DNA of 64,000 bases from DATKWU01 sp964653685 (lineage in GTDB: Bacteria; Patescibacteriota; Microgenomatia; PFEM01; JAHIFH01), in assembly GCA_964653685.1 (NCBI GenBank), contig CAZZHA010000001.1, positions 1-64,000 on the forward strand, read 5' to 3'. Shown piece by piece: positions 51,193 through 58,727 of this stretch. Position 1 is the first letter of the stretch. Every line of letters starts with the position of its first letter. The notes under the pieces were generated by a model that saw nothing but the letters and a program-made list of their open reading frames with translations, was not told where the DNA came from and did not search any database. Position numbers and translations under genes: made by a program.

Positions 51193-51557
51193 ATGACCTC
51201 CGTAGCCAGAGAAGCAATCTTAGCATAACCCAAATCTTTAATTTCCCTAGCCACCGGACCTAAAATTCTGGTCCCTTTCGGATTACCATGCTTATCAATA
51301 ATCACCGCCGCGTTGTCATCAAAGCGAACAAAAGAACCATCGGTCCGACCCTGTTCTTTTTTGGTTCTAACAATGACGGCCCTAACTACCTCGGCATCTT
51401 CAACCACGCCACTAGGATCAGCCTGATCAACAATAGCCACAACAACGTCGCCAATTCTACCAAAGCGTCGCTTTGAACCACCTAAAACCAGAATCACTTT
51501 TAATCTTTTCGCCCCAGTATTATCGGCTGGCTTTAGAATTGTTCTTAACTGAATCAT
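51189..51557 (-). CDS. rplN: 50S ribosomal protein L14
   Basis: 122 aa, the canonical length. MIQLRTILKPADNTGAKRLKVILVLGG, VVRAVIVRTKKEQGRTDGSFVRFDDNAAVIID and GTRILGPVAREI are uL14, which lies at the subunit interface. Coupled to rpsQ by a 4-base overlap. Confidence 0.97.
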   Translation of the reverse strand: MIQLRTILKPADNTGAKRLKVILVLGGSKRRFGRIGDVVVAIVDQADPSGVVEDAEVVRAVIVRTKKEQGRTDGSFVRFDDNAAVIIDKHGNPKGTRILGPVAREIKDLGYAKIASLATEVI

Positions 51558-51784
51558 TTTTTAACCACCTTTAAAACCTTCCATTTCTTAGTTTTGCTGA
51601 TTGGTTTTGTCTCCGTAATAATGACTTGATCACCAACTTTAACTCCCAATTCATCATGGGCATGAAATTTTTTCTTAACTTTCATTCTCTTTTTATAAAT
51701 AGGATGAATCTTAAGTCTAACAACCTCAATAGTAGCCGTTTTATTCATTTTAGTCCTAATAACTTCACCTTTAAATTGTCTCAT
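51554..51784 (-). CDS. rpsQ: 30S ribosomal protein S17
   Basis: 76 aa. MRQFKGEVIRTKMNKTATIEVVRLKIHPIYKKRMKVKKKFHAHDE and GDQVIITETKPISKTKKWKVL define uS17 (OB-fold, 16S central domain). 4-base overlap with rpmC. Confidence 0.96.
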   Translation of the reverse strand: MRQFKGEVIRTKMNKTATIEVVRLKIHPIYKKRMKVKKKFHAHDELGVKVGDQVIITETKPISKTKKWKVLKVVKK

Positions 51785-51984
51785 TTAGTTAACTCCTTTT
51801 CTCTTAGAATTGTTTTTAAAAACGCCAATTGATGACGCTGATTCATCAATTGATGAAAGTTCTTAAGCTTACCCGCTTTTAGCTCTAATCTCAACTCAGC
51901 TAATTTTTCTTCTACCTTACCTATCTCTTTTTGCAATTGAACGATGGTTTTTTGATGTAATTCCTGCTTTTCTTTGTTTTTCAT
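51781..51984 (-). CDS. rpmC: 50S ribosomal protein L29
   Basis: 67 aa helical hairpin: ELHQKTIVQLQKEIGKVEEKLAELRLELKAGKLKNFHQLMNQRHQLAFLKTIL. uL29 sits by the exit tunnel near the SRP and trigger-factor site. The frame is open upstream into rplP, but the ATG used here, 1 base after the rplP stop, gives the normal size. Confidence 0.93.
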   Translation of the reverse strand: MKNKEKQELHQKTIVQLQKEIGKVEEKLAELRLELKAGKLKNFHQLMNQRHQLAFLKTILREKELTK

Positions 51985-51985
51985 T

Positions 51986-52393
51986 CTAATCCTTCTTAAT
52001 GAACTTGGTTCTAAAAGGCAATTTTGCTCCGGCTCGCTTAATCGCTTCTTTAGCGATTTTTTCATCAACACCGGCCAGTTCAAAAATAATTCTGCCAGGT
52101 GTAACTACGGCAACATGATGATCAATCGCGCCTTTACCCGATCCCATCCTGACACCTGCTGGTTTCTTAGTAACTGGTTTATCGGGAAAAACTCGAATCC
52201 AAATTTTACCTTGTCTTTTGGTTTGATGGGTAATTGCTTTCCGAGCCGCTTCAATTTGCCGGGCCATCAGCCAACCACGACCAAGACTTTTTAAACCATA
52301 ATCACCAAAAGTCAGAGTCGAACCCCTAATCGATTTACCTTTCATTCTACCCCGAAATTGTTTCCGGTATTTAGCTCTTTTTGGTTCTAGCAT
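51986..52393 (-). CDS. rplP: 50S ribosomal protein L16
   Basis: 135 aa. MLEPKRAKYRKQFRGRMKGKSIRGSTLTFGDYGLKSLGRGWLMARQIEAARKAI and KPAGVRMGSGKGAIDHHVAVV are uL16, needed for A-site tRNA accommodation. The residue after GSGKG (modified Arg81 in E. coli) lies in the expected loop RMGSGKG. Confidence 0.97.
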   Translation of the reverse strand: MLEPKRAKYRKQFRGRMKGKSIRGSTLTFGDYGLKSLGRGWLMARQIEAARKAITHQTKRQGKIWIRVFPDKPVTKKPAGVRMGSGKGAIDHHVAVVTPGRIIFELAGVDEKIAKEAIKRAGAKLPFRTKFIKKD

Positions 52394-52395
52394 GA

Positions 52396-53043
52396 TTATT
52401 CTTCTTTCTCGCCTTTATAAACCCAAACTTTCACCCCAACGTAACCAAATCTAGTGATGGCCGGAATTTGAGCATAGTCAATTTCCGCTCGCAAAGTCTG
52501 TAAAGGAACGGCTCCCTTTTTAAAAGTTTCGGTTCGACTAATTTCTGCCCCACCGACTCGACCTGAGAGAGCAATTTTAATCCCCTGAGCGCCGGCATCC
52601 ATAGCTCGTTCAATCGTTTTATTGGCCACTCGACGATAAGGCATCCTTTTCTCTAATTGCTGAACGACTCGAACCGCTATCAATTGGGCTGATAATTCTG
52701 GTTCTTTGACTTCTTCAACATCCAACTCCAAATTCTTTTCTGGTTCAGTTAGACTCACCATCTTCACTAAGTCTTTTTTTAAAAGTTCTAGGCCAGAACC
52801 GCCTCGACCAATGACCACTCCTGGCCGAGAGACTTTTAAGGTAATTTTCATTTTGTTAATTGATCGTTCAATCTGAGCTTCAACGATACCGGCTAAAGCT
52901 AATTTATCCATAAGATAACGACGGATTCGATGATCCTCTAAAATATTTTTTCGATATTGTTTGGAATCACGAGCAAACCAGCGTGATCGCCACTGCTTAG
53001 AATTTGTTAATCTAAATCCAAATGGATTAATTTTTTGTCCCAT
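52396..53043 (-). CDS. rpsC: 30S ribosomal protein S3
   Basis: 215 aa. MGQKINPFGFRL start, KH domain SRPGVVIGRGGSGLELLKKDL and C-domain RMPYRRVANKTIERAMDAGAQGIKIALSGRVGGAEISRTE. The ATG lies inside the end of rplV (17-base overlap); further upstream codons belong to rplV. Part of the mRNA entry helicase. Confidence 0.96.
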   Translation of the reverse strand: MGQKINPFGFRLTNSKQWRSRWFARDSKQYRKNILEDHRIRRYLMDKLALAGIVEAQIERSINKMKITLKVSRPGVVIGRGGSGLELLKKDLVKMVSLTEPEKNLELDVEEVKEPELSAQLIAVRVVQQLEKRMPYRRVANKTIERAMDAGAQGIKIALSGRVGGAEISRTETFKKGAVPLQTLRAEIDYAQIPAITRFGYVGVKVWVYKGEKEE

Positions 53044-53449
53044 GTTTTTTTCCTTTTTTAATTTTAGCCGAAACCGGTTTTTTCTCTTTCTTGATTGATT
53101 TTTTAGCCTTTTTTTCTTCCTCACCTTCAAGAATAATTTTGATATGAGCCATCTTCTTCAAAATCTGATGAACTCTGCCTTTAGCAACAAAACGATAACG
53201 TTTCATTTGAGGGCCTTTACTAATTTCTAATCTTTTAATTTTCAAATTATCTTTTTCAAGATGAAAATTATTTTCGGCATTGGCAATCCCTTGTCTTAAA
53301 GTTTTTAACAATAATCTGGCAGCCTTTTTATTGAAACTTTTCAAGATTATCTCTGCTTCTAGAGCCTTTAGGCCGCGAATCTCAGCCGCTACTAAACGTA
53401 ACTTCCTTGGTGTTTGGCGAACAAATTTGGTTTGAGCAATAACTTCCAT
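53027..53449 (-). CDS. rplV: 50S ribosomal protein L22 with basic tail
   Basis: 140 aa against about 110. AQTKFVRQTPRKLRLVAAEIRGLKALEAEIIL and RGRVHQILKKMAHIKIIL-like end of core are uL22, which lines the exit tunnel. About 30 Lys-rich residues follow (EEEKKAKKSIKKEKKPVSAK), overlapping rpsC. Confidence 0.94.
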   Translation of the reverse strand: MEVIAQTKFVRQTPRKLRLVAAEIRGLKALEAEIILKSFNKKAARLLLKTLRQGIANAENNFHLEKDNLKIKRLEISKGPQMKRYRFVAKGRVHQILKKMAHIKIILEGEEEKKAKKSIKKEKKPVSAKIKKGKKHGTKN

Positions 53450-53455
53450 TTTTCT

Positions 53456-53740
53456 TTAAGTTTTAGTAACAAGTCGCTTAACCACTCGACCATGACCCCG
53501 AAAAGTCCGAGTCGGCGCAAATTCACCTAACCGTTGACCAACCATGGCCTCGGTGACAAAGACATCAATAAAATTTCGACCATTATGGACCTGAAAAGTG
53601 TGGCCCACAAATTCTGGCGGAATTTGACTAGCTCGAGCCCAAGTTTTAATTGGCTCTTTTTTACCCGTTTCTTTTTGAGCCATAACCTTTTTTAACAATT
53701 TTTGGTCGATATATGGTCCTTTTTTACTAGATCTACTCAT
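53456..53740 (-). CDS. rpsS: 30S ribosomal protein S19
   Basis: 94 aa. MSRSSKKGPYIDQKLLKKV, IKTWARASQIPPEFVGHTFQVHNGRNFIDVFVTEAMVGQRLGEFAPTRTFRGH define uS19 at the 30S head. Overlaps rplB by 8 bases. Confidence 0.97.
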   Translation of the reverse strand: MSRSSKKGPYIDQKLLKKVMAQKETGKKEPIKTWARASQIPPEFVGHTFQVHNGRNFIDVFVTEAMVGQRLGEFAPTRTFRGHGRVVKRLVTKT

Positions 53741-54497
53741 AGCGCCTCTTTCTACCTTTAATGATTAATTTATCACTATATTTCTTTGATTTTCGCGTCT
53801 TTTTCCCTAAGGTCTTTTTTCCCCAAGGTGACTTAGGGCTAGGCATACCAATCCCGGAACGACCTTCACCGCCACCGTGCGGATGAGAACTGGGATTTTG
53901 AGCCACTCCTCGAACCGAGGGGCGAATCCCCATATGCCTTTTTCTGCCCGCTTTACCTAGTTTTCTGGTTTTCAATTCTGGCTTACCAACCTGACCAACA
54001 GTGGCGTAACAATCTTCCTTAATTAACCTTTGCTCGCCTGATGGTAATTTGACAATAACATAACCTTTTTCCTTACTGGCAATCGTTGCCCCAGTGCCTG
54101 CGCCACGAACAATTTGACCACCCTTACCTGGCGTTAATTCGATATTATGGATAACTGTTCCCATTCTAATTATCTTTAAGGGTAAGGCATTACCAGGTTT
54201 AATTTCCGCTTTTTCACCAGCCATAACCAAATCACCAACTTTTAAACCAACTGGGGTAAGAATGTACCTTTTTGCCCCATCCGAATAGTGCAAAAGAGAG
54301 ATATCGGCTCCACGATTAGGCGAGTATTCAATCGAAACGACTTTAGCTTCGATATCTCGTTTATCTCTCCTAAAATCAATTTCTCTTAAAAACCTTTTTT
54401 GTCGACCACCCTGGTGGCGGGTTGTTACCCTGCCAAGAGCATTTCTACCCGAATGTTTCTTTAAGATTTTCTTTAATTTTTTCTGTTTTCTCGCCAT
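53733..54497 (-). CDS. rplB: 50S ribosomal protein L2 with short N-terminus
   Basis: 254 aa. GRNALGRVTTRHQGGRQKRFLREIDF, PNRGADISLLHYSDGAKRYILTP, RGVAQNPSSHPHGGGEGRSGIG (with the His near the peptidyl-transferase centre) define uL2. Compared with E. coli, about 25 N-terminal residues, including the usual KPTSPGRR stretch, are absent and replaced by MARKQKKLKKILKKHS. An in-frame start 10 codons upstream would not restore them. Confidence 0.95.
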   Translation of the reverse strand: MARKQKKLKKILKKHSGRNALGRVTTRHQGGRQKRFLREIDFRRDKRDIEAKVVSIEYSPNRGADISLLHYSDGAKRYILTPVGLKVGDLVMAGEKAEIKPGNALPLKIIRMGTVIHNIELTPGKGGQIVRGAGTGATIASKEKGYVIVKLPSGEQRLIKEDCYATVGQVGKPELKTRKLGKAGRKRHMGIRPSVRGVAQNPSSHPHGGGEGRSGIGMPSPKSPWGKKTLGKKTRKSKKYSDKLIIKGRKRRYE

Positions 54498-54501
54498 TTT
54501 T

Positions 54502-54795
54502 TTATTCTCCAGTTTCAAAAATATCAATTTTTTCGCCTTCAGCTAATTCAACTACGGCTTTTTTCCAATCTGGCTGCTTCACCGGCTGACGATTACGGCC
54601 ACTCCGCTTAGTTTTTCCTCGAAAATTCACCGTTCTCACCTTGATAACCTTAACACCAAATGTCTTCTCAATTGCTTGGGCAACCTCTAACTTACTAGCT
54701 CTTTGATCAACCTCAAAAACATAACGCCCCCAGGCTGATTCTTGAGTTCCTTTTTCAGTAACAATTGGTCTTTTTAAAATATCTTTAGCTTTCAT
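54502..54795 (-). CDS. rplW: 50S ribosomal protein L23
   Basis: 97 aa. ILKRPIVTEKGTQESAWGRYVFEVDQRASKLEVAQAIEKTFGVKVIKVRTVNFRGKTKRSGRNRQPVKQPDWKKAVVEL is uL23, the docking point for trigger factor and SRP. Overlaps rplD by 1 base. Confidence 0.96.
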   Translation of the reverse strand: MKAKDILKRPIVTEKGTQESAWGRYVFEVDQRASKLEVAQAIEKTFGVKVIKVRTVNFRGKTKRSGRNRQPVKQPDWKKAVVELAEGEKIDIFETGE

Positions 54796-55442
54796 TATTT
54801 CAGAAAAGTTTCTTTTAATTTTTTAATACTTTCTTCCATTAAGACAACCTGCTTTTGACTCAGAACCTGGTAAGGGTTAAGCTGATTAGCCTGAACCAAT
54901 TGAACCCCAGCCAGATTCCTTGAGGCCCGAATAACATTCTCTAAAACCTCTGGCAAAACCAAAAGAATCTTCACTTCCTTTTTCTTTTTTTCCTTTAAGG
55001 GCAGCTTAGTAAGAATCGTAGCCATGGTTTTAGTTTTTGGTTCCACTTTCCCCAGTCCCTTAACCGCAATGATTTCTTCTTCCTTAAATTTACTTGTTAG
55101 AGCGGAGAATAAGGCTTGGCGCTTCATTTTCTTGCTCATTTTCAACTTATAATTTTCCTTGCCCGTTGGGCTGTGAGCCCGGCCACCACCAACGAAAATC
55201 GGAGCATAACGATCACTATGACGGGCCCGACCTGTACCTTTTTGACGCCAAATTTTTCTTCCGGAACCTGCCACTTCGGCCCGAGTTTTGGTTTTAGCGC
55301 CGGCTTTTCTTTGATTTGAAAGATAAACTTTAACAGCCTGAGCCATTAAAAGTTTATTAATCTTCGCCTCAAAAATCTCCTTAGGCAGACTAATTTGACC
55401 TGCTTTTCTACCAGTAATTGTATAGAGATCAACTTTAGCCAT
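54795..55442 (-). CDS. rplD: 50S ribosomal protein L4
   Basis: 215 aa. KTRAEVAGSGRKIWRQKGTGRARHSDRYAPIFVGGGRAHSPTGKENYKLKMSKKMKRQALFSALTSK is the tunnel loop and core of uL4. The ATG giving MAKVDLYT overlaps rplC by 8 bases. In E. coli L4 represses the S10 operon through its leader; see the hairpin before rplC. Confidence 0.96.
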   Translation of the reverse strand: MAKVDLYTITGRKAGQISLPKEIFEAKINKLLMAQAVKVYLSNQRKAGAKTKTRAEVAGSGRKIWRQKGTGRARHSDRYAPIFVGGGRAHSPTGKENYKLKMSKKMKRQALFSALTSKFKEEEIIAVKGLGKVEPKTKTMATILTKLPLKEKKKKEVKILLVLPEVLENVIRASRNLAGVQLVQANQLNPYQVLSQKQVVLMEESIKKLKETFLK

Positions 55443-56298
55443 TGTCTTTTGCCTCCTCAACTGGTTCTTCTTTTGTTTTTTTCTCTTTTTCCTCCACTGA
55501 TTTTTCCTCCTGACCTGATTGTGGTTTGGCTTCAGTTTCTCCAGCAGCTACCAAAGCTTCTTTGGCTTCTTCTTCTCGCCGCAAACGTTCAGTTCGCTGC
55601 TCCTCGGTTTCTTCAATCTCCTTTTTACCTACCTCCATTAAAGGCACAAAACGCTTGGTCTTGCCCGTTTTGGTAATAATCAAAAGCCCGTTTTGGGCGC
55701 CTGGCACCAATCCTTTGATTAATAATTCTTCATTTTCCTTATCAATTGCCTGAATTGTCAATCCCTTGACGGCTATTCGAGCATTACCGGCCCTCCCGGG
55801 CATTTTCTTACCTTTATGAACTCTACCAGGAGTGGTGCCTTGACCAATTGAACCTGGTGCTCTTTCTCGATCAGATTGACCATGGGTTCGCGGTCCACCT
55901 TTAAAACCCCAACGCTTCACAACACCGGTAAAACCCTTACCCTTTGACCAACCAGTCACTTTTATCTGGTCGCCTGGCTGAAAAATATCAGCGACTTTAA
56001 GCCGCTCACCCACTTTAATTTCATCCCCAAGAGGCTTCTCTAATCTAATTTCCCGCAAAAAACGAGGAGCCTTTTCTAATTTAGCTCCTCTTAAATGTCC
56101 TTTTAATGGTTTCTTAATCTTAGTCATCTTTTTTTCTCCCCAGCCGACCTGAACTGCATGATAGCCATCTTTTTTTTCATCTCGAATCTGAACCACATAA
56201 CAAGGTCCAGCCTTAATTCTGGTTACTGGTATCCTGGTGCCATCTTGAGTAAATCTCTGATTGACTTCTTTTTTTATGCCTAAGATTGTGTTTAACAT
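55435..56298 (-). CDS. rplC: 50S ribosomal protein L3 with acidic C-terminal extension
   Basis: 287 aa against about 210. MLNTILGIKKEVNQRFTQDGTRIPVTRI, GKGFTGVVKRWGFKGGPRTHGQSDRERAPGSIGQ and GRAGNARIAVKGLTI are uL3. After GKTKRFVPLMEVGKKE, about 60 Glu/Lys-rich residues follow. GGTGG lies 5 bases before the ATG used; ten upstream in-frame codons overlap the leader hairpin and are rejected. First gene of this transcription unit. Confidence 0.95.
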   Translation of the reverse strand: MLNTILGIKKEVNQRFTQDGTRIPVTRIKAGPCYVVQIRDEKKDGYHAVQVGWGEKKMTKIKKPLKGHLRGAKLEKAPRFLREIRLEKPLGDEIKVGERLKVADIFQPGDQIKVTGWSKGKGFTGVVKRWGFKGGPRTHGQSDRERAPGSIGQGTTPGRVHKGKKMPGRAGNARIAVKGLTIQAIDKENEELLIKGLVPGAQNGLLIITKTGKTKRFVPLMEVGKKEIEETEEQRTERLRREEEAKEALVAAGETEAKPQSGQEEKSVEEKEKKTKEEPVEEAKDNG

Positions 56299-56311
56299 TT
56301 TGACCACCAAA

Positions 56312-56332
56312 AAGAGTGCCGGAGGCACTCTT
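56312..56332 (-). promoter_or_regulatory. Terminator-like hairpin in the rplC leader
   Basis: A perfect 9-base-pair stem AAGAGTGCC / GGCACTCTT, loop TCC, followed by TTT to give a five-T run. It ends 13 bases before the rplC ATG and just before its Shine-Dalgarno GGTGG. It is placed to act as an attenuator or to control ribosome access. Confidence 0.65.
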
Positions 56333-56399
56333 AGGGTTACTCCATTAACTAAATTAGTTTACTTTCAATAGGTGTTTAACCTCACCTCCATTAGCAAAT

Positions 56400-56428
56400 A
56401 TTATAGAAAAATTCAGGATAAAAAGCAA
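56400..56428 (-). promoter_or_regulatory. Sigma-70 promoter of the rplC operon
   Basis: Minus strand: TTGCTT (56423-56428), 17-base spacer, TATAAT (56400-56405). The 100-base leader holds GGAGGTGAGG (no good ORF follows), the palindrome AACTAATTTAGTT and the hairpin at 56312-56332. Confidence 0.8.
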
Positions 56429-56461
56429 GCTGATTTTATTGTGAGTAAAATTAGAGCTAAT

Positions 56462-56755
56462 TTAATCAATTCCCCAGAATTTCTTCTCGCCCTCTTCATC
56501 TGGACCAATGAATTTCAGTTGTAAAAAATCCTTTAAGTCACTAATAAAATGGCCAATGCCAAAAGAAAAAGATAATTGTCCTAAAAGATGCTGATAAAAA
56601 AATAAACCAAGCAGCATTAACATCACCCCATAAATCCAATGATGAGGAGCCCAAGTGGGATTATTAAGTTTCATATTAAGATAATAATGGCTCCATCTTC
56701 CAAGTAGATATCCTATTAAAGCAGCAATGACGAAAAAGAGGATTTTCCAGATCAT
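56462..56755 (-). CDS. Small two-helix membrane protein, unknown
   Basis: 97 aa. Two transmembrane helices (about 3-22 and 41-60) with a His/Trp-containing loop between (GRWSHYYLNMKLNNPTWAPHHW) and a C-terminal amphipathic stretch. Family not recognised; the WAPHHWIYG pattern suggests a metal or heme site but this is speculation. It lies 34 bases before the rplC promoter on the same strand. Confidence 0.6.
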   Translation of the reverse strand: MIWKILFFVIAALIGYLLGRWSHYYLNMKLNNPTWAPHHWIYGVMLMLLGLFFYQHLLGQLSFSFGIGHFISDLKDFLQLKFIGPDEEGEKKFWGID

Positions 56756-56762
56756 TTTCTTA

Positions 56763-56771
56763 ATTCTACCA
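56763..56771 (-). promoter_or_regulatory. Extended -10 promoter for the small membrane protein
   Basis: TGG-TAGAAT on the minus strand, ending 7 bases before the ATG at 56755. Confidence 0.5.
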
Positions 56772-56783
56772 AACCAAACGATA

Positions 56784-56810
56784 TTGACCTTTTAATTTTT
56801 CTGCTATAAT
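56784..56810 (+). promoter_or_regulatory. Promoter for the gene at 56823
   Basis: TTGACC at 56784-56789 and extended TGC-TATAAT (box at 56805-56810); the 15-base spacing is short, so the extended -10 probably does most of the work. It lies 12 bases before the ATG. Confidence 0.6.
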
Positions 56811-56822
56811 TATTTACATTAT

Positions 56823-57383
56823 ATGCTGGTTAAAAAAATTATTCTCATTATCCTTGCTTTAGGAGCAGTTGGTACCTTAAGTTTTTTTCTTCTTAATAAA
56901 AATAGTTTGCCAGAGGTTACTCAGCAGGTTGGGATGGAAAAAGAAAATCTCGATGACCAATGGTTAACCTATACCAATGATTCTTATCAATACGAAATTA
57001 AGTATCACCGTGACTGGCACAAGCAGGAAGAAAATGAACCACCCTACCCTCCGCCACCTGCGGGAATGAACTTCAGCCGGCGTTGGCTTGAACCACTAGA
57101 GGTTTGTGATTTTCAGATTTCATCAAGCGATATCGTTGATAATTTTGAAGGGGAAATTGAGAGTCTCTCCCAAGACACTAATAAGCAAATGTCTCAAGCA
57201 GTAATCGCTGGCCAAAAGGCAACCAAGTTCGTTAGTTCAACCGAAAACCAATTAGTTGAGAGCTATTACCTAACTTATAAAAGAAATTCATTTAATTTGG
57301 GATTTAATATTCTCCGAGGGGAACACTTTAATACCTGTCAACAGGTCTTTAACCAAATGATTGCTTCTTTTAAGCTTTTATAG
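56823..57383 (+). CDS. Signal-anchored PsbP-like protein, unknown
   Basis: 186 aa. N-terminal hydrophobic anchor (5-24), then a single alpha/beta domain beginning WLTYTNDSYQYEIKYHRDWHK and ending QVFNQMIASFKLL, the layout of PsbP-like extracytoplasmic domains. A PPYPPPPAG loop and two Cys (in VCDFQ and NTCQQ) that may pair. Overlaps the convergent methyltransferase gene by 14 bases. Confidence 0.6.
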   Translation: MLVKKIILIILALGAVGTLSFFLLNKNSLPEVTQQVGMEKENLDDQWLTYTNDSYQYEIKYHRDWHKQEENEPPYPPPPAGMNFSRRWLEPLEVCDFQISSSDIVDNFEGEIESLSQDTNKQMSQAVIAGQKATKFVSSTENQLVESYYLTYKRNSFNLGFNILRGEHFNTCQQVFNQMIASFKLL

Positions 57384-58065
57384 CTTTTATTAATAATCTT
57401 GTTGGCATTGAAGAATATTTCTTATAGTCTTTTTTATTCTTTTTAGCCTTTTTACCCACAGGGGTGGGTTCTTCAACACTTAACAGTTCAAAACCAAAAC
57501 TCATAATCGTGTTTATATAGTCAGAAAACTTTTTCGGGTGATATTTAATTTCTGTTCCCCAAGGTGTTTTCTCTATCTTTGCTTTATTACTAAAGTATTC
57601 TGAATGATTACTAACAAACCGAAGTGGATGAATAGTAATAAAAAATAGATATCCTCCTTTTGCTAACCATCTAGAAATACTCTCCATTGTTTTCTTAAAA
57701 TCCTTTTGACTTAAATAATTAAAAGTCATATTACTTACGACAAGGTCTAAGCTTTCATTCCGTAGTTTTAAATTAGACAAGTTTGCCTGTATAAACCTTA
57801 TATTGGGAAAAGAATTTCGGGCGATATTTAGCATATCAGGACTTATGTCAGTTCCGATAAGATTTTTTTCCCTCACTCCCAAATCAAGAAGTAGTTTTAT
57901 TGTTCTTCCAGTTCCACACCCAGCATCAAGAACTCGCATCTTACTTTCCAATATTGGTTTTAAATGCCTTTCCATTGCTGGTTTTTCTACAAATTTCCAA
58001 CTAAATGATTTCTCTGAAAACTGAATATATTTAGCAGCTTGCACACCTGAGTATTTTACTTTCAT
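57370..58065 (-). CDS. Class I SAM-dependent methyltransferase
   Basis: 231 aa. Motif I VLDAGCGTGRT (45-55), GTDISPDMLNIAR (motif II with acidic Asp), SLDLVVSNMTFNYL (motif IV) and the post-motif LAKGGYLFFITIHPL. The acceptor is unknown; small-molecule Methyltransf_11/25 type. The C-terminal 25 residues are Lys-rich. A TGA-TATAAT box is 9 bases before the ATG. Confidence 0.85.
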   Translation of the reverse strand: MKVKYSGVQAAKYIQFSEKSFSWKFVEKPAMERHLKPILESKMRVLDAGCGTGRTIKLLLDLGVREKNLIGTDISPDMLNIARNSFPNIRFIQANLSNLKLRNESLDLVVSNMTFNYLSQKDFKKTMESISRWLAKGGYLFFITIHPLRFVSNHSEYFSNKAKIEKTPWGTEIKYHPKKFSDYINTIMSFGFELLSVEEPTPVGKKAKKNKKDYKKYSSMPTRLLIKAIKA

Positions 58066-58074
58066 GGGGAGTCA

Positions 58075-58083
58075 ATTATATCA
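58075..58083 (-). promoter_or_regulatory. Extended -10 promoter for the methyltransferase
   Basis: TGA-TATAAT on the minus strand, ending 9 bases before the ATG. Confidence 0.5.
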
Positions 58084-58099
58084 CTAGCTATGTAAATAC

Positions 58100-58123
58100 A
58101 AAAACCCAGTAAATCGGGCTTTT
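58100..58123 (-). terminator. Terminator after the EamA-like gene
   Basis: Minus strand AAAAGCCC / GGGTTTTT with an 8-base loop; the right arm provides the U-tract. Confidence 0.7.
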
Positions 58124-58133
58124 CTATCCCTGA

Positions 58134-58164
58134 CTCCCTATCGTGGACGAAGTTAGAACTGGTT
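58134..58164. repeat. tRNA-3'-end-like repeat, copy A
   Basis: Plus strand CTCCCTATCGTGGACGAAG... through GAACTGGTT; 25 of 31 bases match copy C. Read on the minus strand it resembles a T-arm (ACCAG, loop TTCTAAC, TTCGT; 4 of 5 pairs) plus a following acceptor-like stretch. It starts 6 bases after the EamA-like stop codon and lies before that gene's terminator. Confidence 0.55.
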
Positions 58165-58170
58165 TGAGCT

Positions 58171-58593
58171 TTAAATGCTAAGAATATAAATACTTAATAT
58201 TGCTAAAACAAGCCCTGTTATTTTTATTAATGTCAGTCTTTCGCCAAAAAATAGCAGACCAATGATCGCCGAAAAAATAATTGTAGAAATTGACAAAAGA
58301 GGTAATCCAAGGCTAATAGGAGCCTTCTTTTGATACATCAAAAAATAAAGAAGGCTGCCAAAAGCACTAAAAATTCCTGCTAAACAAGCCAGTTTTACTC
58401 CTTTTGAGGTAATGGTTATTTCTTGACCAGTTGTTTTGAAAATAAAAATTAACCCCAAAGTAATTATTGCTGAGGCGACTGAGAGAGAAATTGACCCAAC
58501 AAGAGCATGTAGATGATTGCTGCTCAATTTAAGAAAAGCGTTGTAGATGGCAAAGAAAAAACCAGCGGCTATGCCAAAAATTACCCAATTCAT
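58171..58593 (-). CDS. EamA-like (drug/metabolite transporter) half-size protein
   Basis: 140 aa with five hydrophobic helices, one EamA domain: FAIYNAFLKLSSNHLHALVGSI, GIFSAFGSLLYFLMYQKKAPISLGLPLLSISTIIFSAIIGLLFFGERLTLIKITGLVLA. Single-domain members probably work as dimers exporting metabolites; substrate unknown. The -10 box is 6 bases before the ATG, so the mRNA is probably leaderless. Confidence 0.82.
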   Translation of the reverse strand: MNWVIFGIAAGFFFAIYNAFLKLSSNHLHALVGSISLSVASAIITLGLIFIFKTTGQEITITSKGVKLACLAGIFSAFGSLLYFLMYQKKAPISLGLPLLSISTIIFSAIIGLLFFGERLTLIKITGLVLAILSIYILSI

Positions 58594-58599
58594 GTTTTC

Positions 58600-58608
58600 A
58601 TTATACCA
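58600..58608 (-). promoter_or_regulatory. Extended -10 promoter for the EamA-like gene
   Basis: TGG-TATAAT on the minus strand, 6 bases before the ATG, directly after the terminator of the upstream gene. Confidence 0.6.
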
Positions 58609-58611
58609 AAC

Positions 58612-58637
58612 AAAAAAAGCCCATTAGCTTGGGCTTT
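58612..58637 (-). terminator. Terminator after the gene at 58728
   Basis: Minus strand AAAGCCCA / TGGGCTTT, loop AGCTAA, then TTTT. It separates two minus-strand genes, each with its own promoter. Confidence 0.85.
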
Positions 58638-58727
58638 CTGAAATTAGTTCGGCCAATAAAGCCATTTACAAACTCCAAATGTAAATTGGTCCAACCAAAA
58701 ACCTTTTGCTGGGAAACCAATTTTAAA

